A stretch of 5,234 bases of DNA from Pseudomonadota bacterium (lineage in GTDB: Bacteria > Desulfobacterota > Anaeroferrophillalia > Anaeroferrophillales > Tharpellaceae): the NCBI GenBank assembly GCA_015486445.1, contig WFRT01000074.1:1-5234 (forward strand). The letters are read 5' to 3'. The position numbers and the translations under genes were made by a program. Below are positions 1 through 4,516 of this stretch, in pieces (the first letter of the stretch is position 1; every line of letters starts with the position of its first letter). A model generated the notes under the pieces. It made no database searches and was not told the DNA's origin. It saw nothing but the letters and a program-made list of their open reading frames with translations.

Positions 1-1
1 C

Positions 2-223
2 AGAGCCCGCACCGAAAAGACCTCGGGAGCCTGGATCCGCAGCATCTTTCTGGTCATGAACCTGCTGGTTATGGCCGGCATTTTTTTGCGCCTGCTGAAA
101 ACCAGCTTATTGAACTCATATTCTCTTGTCAAAGAGCTGTTTGTCAGGTTTGAACTGGCTCCGGGAACTTTTGAGTTGCCAGTGAGGCTTTCTCAACTCC
201 GGGTAGCCGGTTTGAAAATCTGA
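2..223 (+). CDS. possible C-terminal fragment of an unrecognised membrane-associated protein (5'-truncated by window edge)
   Basis: An open frame enters from the left edge and runs 73 codons to a TGA at 221-223. The visible peptide has one hydrophobic segment at about residues 11-31 (key stretch IRSIFLVMNLLVMAGIFLRL). It is flanked by basic residues and followed by a more polar tail ending in VAGLKI. This would fit a last membrane span with a short cytoplasmic tail. I do not recognise the family and cannot infer a function. The other two forward frames stop at 57-59 and 151-153. Reverse frames here give hydrophilic peptides typical of antisense shadows. The gene lies on the same strand as the aminotransferase, 212 bp upstream of its ATG. 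It could belong to the same polysaccharide cluster, but only the position suggests that. Confidence 0.35.
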   Translation, partial: RARTEKTSGAWIRSIFLVMNLLVMAGIFLRLLKTSLLNSYSLVKELFVRFELAPGTFELPVRLSQLRVAGLKI

Positions 224-249
224 ATTTTTGAGGAAACTCTACGTATAAT
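221..249 (+). promoter_or_regulatory. candidate sigma-70-type promoter for the aminotransferase gene
   Basis: A perfect TATAAT is present at 244-249 in an AT-rich stretch just after the upstream frame ends. At 17-bp spacing the -35 position (221-226) reads TGAATT, which is poor, so an activator or another sigma factor may be needed. Transcription would start near 256 and leave a leader of about 180 nt before the ATG at 436. A second, weaker pair closer to the gene is TTTGAA at 382-387 and TCTATT at 405-410, also with a 17-bp spacer. The sequence does not decide between them. Confidence 0.4.
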
Positions 250-251
250 AT

Positions 252-269
252 TTTAACCAAGCAGTTAAA
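252..269. repeat. 6-bp dyad at the predicted transcription start
   Basis: TTTAAC (252-257) and GTTAAA (264-269) form a perfect inverted repeat around the 6-nt spacer CAAGCA. It begins 3 bp after the TATAAT box, so it overlaps the expected start site. It is placed like an operator but is short and AT-rich, so chance is possible. Confidence 0.3.
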
Positions 270-312
270 TGCCATAACAATCATAAGCCTCTTTCTAAAG
301 TCGCAGAGAACA

Positions 313-325
313 AGGAGTACCTCCT
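313..325 (+). other. small hairpin in the aminotransferase leader
   Basis: AGGAG (313-317) and CTCCT (321-325) pair perfectly around a 3-nt loop (TAC). AGGAG resembles a Shine-Dalgarno core, but no start codon follows at a suitable distance, so I do not call a leader peptide. The rest of the 224-435 leader is AT-rich and shows no gene that I can support on either strand. Confidence 0.25.
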
Positions 326-435
326 CAATCGTAAAACCGGTATCAGAACAATCACGGCAGACCGTTTCCTGGGGGCACTTGTTTGAAGGAAAGAAGGAAT
401 CTGGTCTATTTTTAACAACTGATCGTAGAGATTTT

Positions 436-1566
436 ATGCATAAACGAATTTTTTTGTCGGCGCCACACATGGGCGGCCGGGAGTTGGAGTTTGTCAGAGA
501 GGCTTTTGACTCCAACTATATTGCGCCGCTGGGGCCGCAGGTCGATGCCTTTGAAGAAGAGTTTGCCCGGAAGGTCGGGGCCAAATACGCAACGGCGCTC
601 TCTTCGGGGACGGCGGCTTTGCACCTGGTGCTGCGCTATGCCGGGGTAGCCGGTGGTGATGAGGTGATCTGCTCAACCTTTACCTTTGTTGCCAGTGCCA
701 ATGCGATAAAATATCAGCACGCGCAACCGGTTTTTATTGATTCATCTTTCGACAGCTGGGATATGGATGTCGAGTTGCTGCAAAAAGAGCTGCACCGCCG
801 GGCTGAAAACGGGCGTCTGCCGAAAGCCTTGATGCTGGTCCATCTCTACGGACAGCCGGCGGATCTTGATCCGATCATGGAACTGTGTGAGAAGTATGAC
901 ATATTTCTCATTGAAGATGCGGCGGAAGCCCTGGGGGCTGAATACAAAGGCAGAATGCCCGGTACTTTCGGCCGGGCCGGAATTTTTTCATTCAACGGCA
1001 ACAAGATCATAACGACCTCGGGCGGCGGCATGGTTGTATCCGACGACATAAATTTAATCAAAAAAGTAAATTTCTGGGCGACCCAGGCCCGCGACCCGGA
1101 GGTTTACTACCAGCATTCCGAGCTCGGCTATAATTATCGTTTGAGCAATATCCTGGCAGCCATCGGCCGGGGGCAGCTGCGGGTGCTGGATGAACGGGTG
1201 GCAAGAAAACGGGAGATTTTTGCCCGCTACCTCAAAGGCCTGGGTGACCTGCCGGGGCTTGAGTTCATGCCGGAACCTGGTTATGGCCGGGCGACCCGGT
1301 GGCTTACCTGTGTGATTATAGATCCCGAGATTGCTGGGGTTGACCGGAACAAGGTGATGCAGGAGCTGGAAAAACATAACATCGAATCACGACCGACCTG
1401 GAAACCGATGCATCTGCAGCCGCTTTACCGGGAGAGCCCGGTAGTCGGCGGCAAGGTCGCGGAAGAACTTTTTGCCAAAGGCCTTTGCCTGCCCTCCGGA
1501 ACCGGCATGAGTGATGATGATCTGGAAAGGGTTATCAAGGCTGTACGAGAGTGTTTCAAGGCGTAG
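436..1566 (+). CDS. DegT/DnrJ/EryC1/StrS-family PLP-dependent NDP-sugar aminotransferase (EpsN/PglE-like)
   Basis: This 376-residue enzyme should transfer an amino group, usually from glutamate, to a keto-deoxysugar nucleotide in the cytoplasm, supplying an amino sugar for a surface glycan. Family landmarks are all present. The N-terminal block is SAPHMGG (8-14) followed by SNYIAPLGP (26-34). The phosphate-binding SSGTAA is at 56-61. ED-AAEALGA (160-168) carries the Asp that contacts the pyridine nitrogen. SFNGNK (185-190) ends in K190, the PLP Schiff-base lysine. GYNYRLSN lies at 231-238. The length is normal. The N-terminal wording resembles EpsN and PglE, whose known substrates are UDP-4-keto-6-deoxy-GlcNAc types; the exact substrate here is inferred. 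I chose ATG 436 because the family motif begins right after it; a TTG at 379 would add 19 atypical residues. The Shine-Dalgarno is weak (TAGAG, 5 nt upstream). Codon use is more AT-rich than in rfbA (Phe TTT:TTC 12:6 here, 4:9 there, counted by hand). No acetyltransferase or glycosyltransferase partner is visible. Confidence 0.93.
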   Translation: MHKRIFLSAPHMGGRELEFVREAFDSNYIAPLGPQVDAFEEEFARKVGAKYATALSSGTAALHLVLRYAGVAGGDEVICSTFTFVASANAIKYQHAQPVFIDSSFDSWDMDVELLQKELHRRAENGRLPKALMLVHLYGQPADLDPIMELCEKYDIFLIEDAAEALGAEYKGRMPGTFGRAGIFSFNGNKIITTSGGGMVVSDDINLIKKVNFWATQARDPEVYYQHSELGYNYRLSNILAAIGRGQLRVLDERVARKREIFARYLKGLGDLPGLEFMPEPGYGRATRWLTCVIIDPEIAGVDRNKVMQELEKHNIESRPTWKPMHLQPLYRESPVVGGKVAEELFAKGLCLPSGTGMSDDDLERVIKAVRECFKA

Positions 1567-1574
1567 AAGGGGGA

Positions 1575-1588
1575 GTGGACAGATCCAC
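1575..1588 (+). other. small hairpin after the aminotransferase stop codon
   Basis: GTGGA (1575-1579) and TCCAC (1584-1588) pair perfectly around the loop CAGA. It starts 8 nt after the stop codon, has no T-run behind it, and is not a terminator by itself. It could protect the mRNA 3' end. Confidence 0.25.
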
Positions 1589-1614
1589 ACCAAAGCAACC
1601 GGGCGCAAAGACAA

Positions 1615-1650
1615 AAAAAGGCCGCTTTCGATGAAGAAAACGGCCTTTTT
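1615..1650. terminator. bidirectional intrinsic terminator shared by the aminotransferase gene and tRNA-Asn
   Basis: A 10-bp perfect stem is formed by 1615-1624 (AAAAAGGCCG) and 1641-1650 (CGGCCTTTTT). After one C-A mismatch it continues for 4 bp (1626-1629 with 1636-1639) and closes a 6-nt loop, GATGAA. Read on the plus strand it ends in five T and lies 48 nt after the aminotransferase stop. Read on the minus strand it ends in seven T and begins 6 nt after the tRNA CCA end. The longer T-run suggests that tRNA termination is the stronger use. Confidence 0.85.
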
Positions 1651-1656
1651 GAAAAC

Positions 1657-1732
1657 TGGCTCCCCGGGACGGGCTCGAACCGCCGACCTAGTGGTTAACA
1701 GCCACCCGCTCTACCGACTGAGCTACCGGGGA
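1657..1732 (-). tRNA. tRNA-Asn (anticodon GTT)
   Basis: On the minus strand a complete 76-nt cloverleaf folds. The acceptor stem is TCCCCGG with CCGGGGA (7 bp). The D stem is GCTC/GAGC with loop AGTCGGTA. The anticodon stem is GGTGG/CCACT (one G-U pair) around loop CTGTTAA, placing GTT at 34-36, which decodes Asn codons AAC and AAU. The variable loop is 5 nt. The T stem is GGCGG/CCGTC (one G-U pair) around TTCGAGC. The discriminator is G and the CCA end is encoded (plus-strand TGG at 1657-1659). The gene has its own promoter just upstream and a terminator just downstream, so it is a single-gene unit. Apparent protein frames across this locus on both strands are artefacts of the tRNA sequence. 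Confidence 0.98.
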
Positions 1733-1743
1733 AAAGTGGTCGG

Positions 1744-1772
1744 CTTATAGCCCAGCCCTGTTTGGGTGTCAA
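1744..1772 (-). promoter_or_regulatory. sigma-70 promoter of tRNA-Asn
   Basis: On the minus strand a perfect TTGACA (1772-1767) is followed by a 17-bp spacer and TATAAG (1749-1744). The mature tRNA 5' end is 11 nt after the -10 box, so the leader removed by RNase P would be only a few nucleotides. The stretch after the -10 box begins CCGACC. A GC-rich discriminator of this kind is typical of stable-RNA promoters under stringent (ppGpp) control in proteobacteria; that regulation is inferred. The promoter sits in the gap between the permease stop and the tRNA, so tRNA expression need not depend on read-through. Confidence 0.88.
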
Positions 1773-1792
1773 GTGTTTTTTGCCGGCCGGCT

Positions 1793-2533
1793 TCAATCCC
1801 GGGCCTGGTCGACAAGACGGACGGCGACGACAAAAAAAAGAACCCCGATAACGGCCAGCAGGAGGTAGGGGAAAAATCCCGGAAAGTCGCCGAACAGGGC
1901 GCTGCGGATGGCCTTTGAGGCATGGGTCAGGGGCAGTAGAGAGAGGGGTTTCTGGATCCATACCGGGAGCCGGTCAAGGGGGAAAAAGGTGCCCCCGAGA
2001 AAGGCCATCGGGGTGATGAAGAAATTGGACAGCATACCTTGGTCGGCGTGGGTCTTGACCACCATCGCCAGGCCCACGGCCAGCGAGGCGAACACAAAGC
2101 TGTTCAAAATCGTCCCAAGCCAGAAAAGAGGGTTGCCGTAAGCCAGGGAAACCCCGAAGGGGTAGCCGATCAGGATAATCAGGACTACCGAAATGTGAGC
2201 CCGGGTCATGCCGGCCAGGACCTCGCCGGCAACGTAGGCGGCCTGGCTGATCGGGGCAGCCTGGAACTCCTCGAAGATATGCCAGTAGAAACGGGCGATG
2301 TTGATCTCGCTGGAGATCGAAAAGGCCTGGATCATGGTGCTCATGGCAATCAGGCCGGGCAGCAGGAAATCGATATAGGGATGGCCCTCGACCTGTTTGC
2401 CGCCCCCCATGGCATAGCCGAAGGCAACCATGTAGAGCAGCGGTGAAACCGCCATCGACGGCAGCATCCGCCGCAGACGGCTGCGGATCACCAGGATCTC
2501 GCGGTAATAAACCGCAAACCAGCCTTTGAACAT
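1793..2533 (-). CDS. ABC-2-type transporter permease (DrrB/NodJ/YadH-like)
   Basis: This 246-residue inner-membrane protein is the membrane half of an ABC-2-family transporter, usually an exporter of drugs, lipids or glycans. About six membrane segments are visible, near residues 26-43, 55-75, 112-133, 136-158, 169-187 and 221-240. Family signatures include FEEFQAAPIS (87-96), the cytoplasmic segment that contacts the ATPase. GGTFFPLDRLPVWIQ (180-194) and LLPLTHASKAIR (199-210) form the conserved C-terminal block. The length is typical. I chose ATG at 2533; an adjacent in-frame GTG at 2536 is 7 nt from the AGGGG Shine-Dalgarno (2548-2544), against 10 nt for the ATG, so it is an equal candidate. 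An ATP-binding subunit normally sits just upstream, but the neighbour there is on the opposite strand, and the next gene downstream is the tRNA. The permease is therefore an orphan in this window. Its substrate cannot be told. No terminator is visible behind it. Confidence 0.9.
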   Translation of the reverse strand: MFKGWFAVYYREILVIRSRLRRMLPSMAVSPLLYMVAFGYAMGGGKQVEGHPYIDFLLPGLIAMSTMIQAFSISSEINIARFYWHIFEEFQAAPISQAAYVAGEVLAGMTRAHISVVLIILIGYPFGVSLAYGNPLFWLGTILNSFVFASLAVGLAMVVKTHADQGMLSNFFITPMAFLGGTFFPLDRLPVWIQKPLSLLPLTHASKAIRSALFGDFPGFFPYLLLAVIGVLFFVVAVRLVDQARD

Positions 2534-2595
2534 CACGTCTTTACCCCTGCACAACCCGCCTCTGATCGGCGCAATAAGTCAACTTCCCCGCAAAG

Positions 2596-2648
2596 AAGCG
2601 GCAGACTATACTTTCAAACCGATTTCTTCAAGTAAAAAAGTGCCGCTT
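2596..2648. repeat. 8-bp perfect inverted repeat in the divergent promoter region
   Basis: AAGCGGCA (2596-2603) and TGCCGCTT (2641-2648) are exact inverted copies separated by 37 nt, with centres 45 bp apart. The left arm abuts the candidate permease -10 box on its downstream side. The right arm lies between the two divergent -35 boxes. A related 8-bp palindrome, AAGCGCTT, occurs at 2664-2671 and shares the AAGCG/CGCTT half-site. The arrangement would suit a regulator acting on both genes. A terminator is unlikely because no T-run follows. Confidence 0.45.
2605..2631 (-). promoter_or_regulatory. candidate promoter of the ABC-2 permease gene
   Basis: On the minus strand TATAGT (2610-2605) matches the -10 consensus at five of six positions. 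The best -35 match, TTGAAG (2631-2626), lies only 15 bp upstream, shorter than the usual 17, so the promoter may be weak or activator-dependent. The predicted leader to the ATG at 2533 is about 65 nt. Confidence 0.4.
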
Positions 2649-2657
2649 GCTTAGTAG

Positions 2658-2687
2658 TTGACAAAGCGCTTCGTTATTCAGTAAGAA
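2658..2687 (+). promoter_or_regulatory. candidate promoter of the crotonase-family gene (and possibly rfbAB)
   Basis: A perfect TTGACA lies at 2658-2663. The best -10 box is TAAGAA at 2682-2687 with an 18-bp spacer, matching the consensus at only three positions. The palindrome AAGCGCTT (2664-2671) sits inside the spacer, where a bound protein could block RNA polymerase. Transcription would start near 2694, about 30 nt before the first ATG. Confidence 0.4.
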
Positions 2688-2724
2688 GACGCACCTTAGT
2701 AAAATCAAAAACCAACCTGCATTC

Positions 2725-3528
2725 ATGGAAAAAGTCATGGAAAAACCGGTCGTTGTTGAAAAAGAGAACGGCTTCTGCCGGCTGTATCTGAACCAGCCGG
2801 ACAAGGCCAACGCCTACAGTCCCGAACTCGCGGCTGAACTCTGGGAAGCCGTGCGCCGGATCCGCTGGGACAATGACATCCGGGCCGTGCTGCTGCTGGC
2901 CGAGGGGCCGATCTTCAGCGGCGGCGGAGACATCGGCAGTTTCCAGCAGGGAATTGACAAAGGCGCAATCACCGATGTCATCGAAGACCTCTCCGCCGTT
3001 TTGAATGCCACCATCCTCGCCATCCGCCGGATGGAAAAGGTTTTCGTCTCGCTGATCGACGGGGTCTGCGCCGGGGCCGGGGTCGGGCTGGCCCTGGCCG
3101 CCGATATCACCCTCGCCACCGAAAAGGCGCTGTTCGTGGCCGGTTACACCGGCATCGGGGCGGTGCCCGACGGGGGCTCGAGCTATGCCGTGGTCGAAGC
3201 CCTGGGCCGGGCCCGGGCGGCCGATTTCTTCCTGACCAACGGCCGCATCGACGGCAAAACCGCGGCCCGGCTCGGGCTGGTCAGCCGTTTTGTCGCAAGC
3301 GACAAGGCCCTGGGCGAGGCCCTGGAACTGGTTCAAAAACTGAGTTCCGGCCCACTCCGGGCCCAGGCCCTGACCAAGGAACTTTTCGCCAAAATGCCCG
3401 GCCTGTCGCTGGCCGAGTACCTGGAAAGCGAACGCCAGGGAATCATCGAGGCCTCCCGCACCCGGGACTTCGCTCTCGGAGTCGAAGCCTTCCTGAAGAA
3501 AGAGCCGCCGCAGTTCAACGGCTCATAG
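2725..3528 (+). CDS. crotonase-superfamily acyl-CoA enzyme (enoyl-CoA hydratase/isomerase family, probably isomerase type)
   Basis: This 267-residue cytoplasmic protein has the crotonase fold, which binds acyl-CoA thioesters and stabilises an enolate in an oxyanion hole. The first oxyanion block is FSGGGDIGSF (64-73). The second is GVCAGAGVGLALAADI (113-128). GRARAADFFLTNGRIDGKTAARLGLVS follows at about 161-187. By hand alignment to mitochondrial crotonase, the two catalytic glutamates (E144, E164) correspond to G121 and Y141, so ordinary hydration is unlikely. D149 in VPDGGSS lies where PaaG-type and ECI2-type enoyl-CoA isomerases carry their catalytic Asp or Glu (VPDSGG, PEGCSS). I therefore favour double-bond isomerisation; the substrate is unknown. 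Two in-frame ATGs (2725, 2737) compete, and neither has a strong Shine-Dalgarno. An in-frame TGA at 2659-2661 rules out a much longer form. Only 32 nt without a terminator separate it from rfbA, so co-transcription is likely. Confidence 0.88.
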   Translation: MEKVMEKPVVVEKENGFCRLYLNQPDKANAYSPELAAELWEAVRRIRWDNDIRAVLLLAEGPIFSGGGDIGSFQQGIDKGAITDVIEDLSAVLNATILAIRRMEKVFVSLIDGVCAGAGVGLALAADITLATEKALFVAGYTGIGAVPDGGSSYAVVEALGRARAADFFLTNGRIDGKTAARLGLVSRFVASDKALGEALELVQKLSSGPLRAQALTKELFAKMPGLSLAEYLESERQGIIEASRTRDFALGVEAFLKKEPPQFNGS

Positions 3529-3549
3529 GCAACCCGGTTTATTCAGAAA

Positions 3550-3553
3550 AGGA
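3550..3553 (+). promoter_or_regulatory. ribosome binding site of rfbA
   Basis: AGGA lies 7 nt before the ATG at 3561 inside a purine-rich run. This is the clearest Shine-Dalgarno on the plus strand of the window, and it fixes the rfbA start. The 32-nt gap from the crotonase stop holds no terminator hairpin. Confidence 0.65.
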
Positions 3554-3560
3554 AAAGAGC

Positions 3561-4454
3561 ATGCCTGTCAACAAGGGAATCATCCTCGCCGGGGGCGCCG
3601 GCAGCCGCCTCTACCCGCTGAGCCGGGTAGCCAGCAAGCAGCTGATGCCGGTTTACGACAAACCGATGATCTACTATCCCCTGTCGACCATCATGATGGC
3701 CGGAATCCGCGAGGTCCTGATCATCTCGACGCCGCAGGACGTCCCCCGCTTCCAGGCCCTGCTCGGCGACGGCGCCGATTTCGGCATCGAGATCAGCTAC
3801 ACGGTCCAGGAAAAACCCGAAGGCATTGCCCAGGCCTTCACCCTGGGCCGAAAATTCATCGACCGGCAGCCGGTCTGCCTGATCCTCGGCGACAACATCT
3901 TCTACGGCAAATATCTTTTTCTCGACCCGATCCGGGATTTTTCCTCCGGCGCCCTGATCTACGGCTACTACGTCAAGGACCCGGAACGCTACGGGGTCGT
4001 CGAATTCGACGCCACCGGCCGGGCCGTCAGCCTCGAAGAAAAACCCAGGCAGCCGAAATCCAATTACGCGGTCCCCGGCCTTTACGTCTACGACGGCCGG
4101 GTCGCCGATTTCGCCGCCGGGATGAAGCCGTCGGCCCGGGGCGAACTCGAAATCACCGACCTGAACCGCATCTACCTCGAAAAGGGCGAGCTCAAGGTTG
4201 TCAAAATCGGCCGCGGGGTGGCCTGGCTCGATACCGGCACCCACCAGAGCCTGCTCGAGGCCAGCCACTTCATCGGCACCCTCGAACAGCGCCAGGGCCT
4301 GAAGTTCGGCTGCCCCGAGGAGGTCGCCTGGCGCATGGGCTTTATCGACCGGGGCGAATTGCAAAGAATAACCAGCAAAATGCCGCAATCACCCTACCGC
4401 GACTACCTCACGGCCCTGATGCGGGAAGAGGACAAGCCGGCCCCGGTGTTTTGA
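3561..4454 (+). CDS. rfbA: glucose-1-phosphate thymidylyltransferase (dTDP-glucose pyrophosphorylase, RfbA/RmlA)
   Basis: The enzyme joins alpha-D-glucose-1-phosphate and dTTP to give dTDP-glucose and pyrophosphate, the first step of dTDP-L-rhamnose synthesis in the cytoplasm. The 297-residue length is normal. The nucleotide-binding signature GGAGSRLYP (11-19) is followed by SKQLMPVYDKPMIYYP (25-40), with the conserved lysine K26. LGDNIF (109-114) supplies metal ligand D111. FGVVEF-like YGVVEF lies at 144-149, EEKP at 159-162, and SNYAVPGLYVYD at 167-178. RGELEITDLN is at 193-202, and AWLDTGTH (221-228) carries the second metal ligand D224. EEVAWRMGFI near the C-terminus is also typical of RmlA. 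The loop after DNIF looks about two residues shorter than in E. coli RmlA by hand alignment. The enzyme is usually a homotetramer inhibited by dTDP-rhamnose. The start is fixed by AGGA 7 nt upstream and the canonical KGIILAGG. It is followed by rfbB. Confidence 0.98.
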   Translation: MPVNKGIILAGGAGSRLYPLSRVASKQLMPVYDKPMIYYPLSTIMMAGIREVLIISTPQDVPRFQALLGDGADFGIEISYTVQEKPEGIAQAFTLGRKFIDRQPVCLILGDNIFYGKYLFLDPIRDFSSGALIYGYYVKDPERYGVVEFDATGRAVSLEEKPRQPKSNYAVPGLYVYDGRVADFAAGMKPSARGELEITDLNRIYLEKGELKVVKIGRGVAWLDTGTHQSLLEASHFIGTLEQRQGLKFGCPEEVAWRMGFIDRGELQRITSKMPQSPYRDYLTALMREEDKPAPVF

Positions 4455-4460
4455 ACCGGG
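4442..4460 (+). other. hairpin spanning the rfbA stop codon
   Basis: CCCGGT (4442-4447) and ACCGGG (4455-4460) pair perfectly, with a 7-nt loop that contains the TGA stop. Only four T (4466-4469) occur a few bases later, after ATCCA, so it is not a standard terminator. It could be a weak attenuator or a stability element between rfbA and rfbB. Confidence 0.35.
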
Positions 4461-4464
4461 ATCC

Positions 4465-4513
4465 ATTTTCAGTAAGTCTCCAAACCTCAAAAAACCTCAA
4501 CCGGACTGAAAAT
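4465..4513 (+). repeat. 9-bp inverted repeat ending next to the rfbB start codon
   Basis: ATTTTCAGT (4465-4473) and ACTGAAAAT (4505-4513) are exact inverted copies around a 31-nt loop. The right arm ends 3 nt before the rfbB ATG, covering where a ribosome would load. No T-run follows, so it does not look like a terminator. The stem is AT-rich and only moderately stable. Confidence 0.45.
4482..4500 (+). repeat. two tandem 9-bp repeats in the rfbA-rfbB gap
   Basis: AAACCTCAA occurs at 4482-4490 and again at 4492-4500, a 10-nt period. Both copies sit inside the loop of the surrounding inverted repeat. The role is unknown; replication slippage is a simple explanation. Confidence 0.6.
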
Positions 4514-4516
4514 TCC

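Noticed and set aside
379..435. TTG start at 379 for the aminotransferase
   Set aside because: It adds 19 residues with no family similarity, whereas ATG 436 directly precedes the conserved N-terminal block.
144..515. 123-residue minus-strand frame with several cysteines
   Set aside because: It overlaps the conserved N-terminus of the aminotransferase and the upstream plus-strand frame. It shows no recognisable domain, and I see no convincing ribosome binding site.
1781..1790. GCCGGCCGGC palindrome next to a six-T run, as a terminator for the permease
   Set aside because: In the permease direction the palindrome is followed by A residues, not T, so it does not fit an intrinsic terminator on that strand.
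1511..1961. Protein frames across the tRNA locus on both strands (plus 1511-1750; minus 1695-1961 and 1723-1923)
   Set aside because: They translate the tRNA-Asn sequence and its flanks. Such peptides are a well-known annotation artefact, and the minus frames also overlap the permease C-terminus.
2039..2446. 135-residue plus-strand frame opposite the permease
   Set aside because: It is a hydrophilic shadow of a membrane-protein gene and has no family features.
2674..3336. 220-residue minus-strand frame opposite the crotonase gene
   Set aside because: It is an antisense shadow. The plus-strand protein has clear crotonase motifs, and this frame has none.
3543..4388. 281-residue minus-strand frame opposite rfbA
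   Set aside because: It is a shadow of a GC-rich gene. The composition is rich in Ala, Gly, Asp and Val and matches no family, while rfbA on the plus strand is unmistakable.
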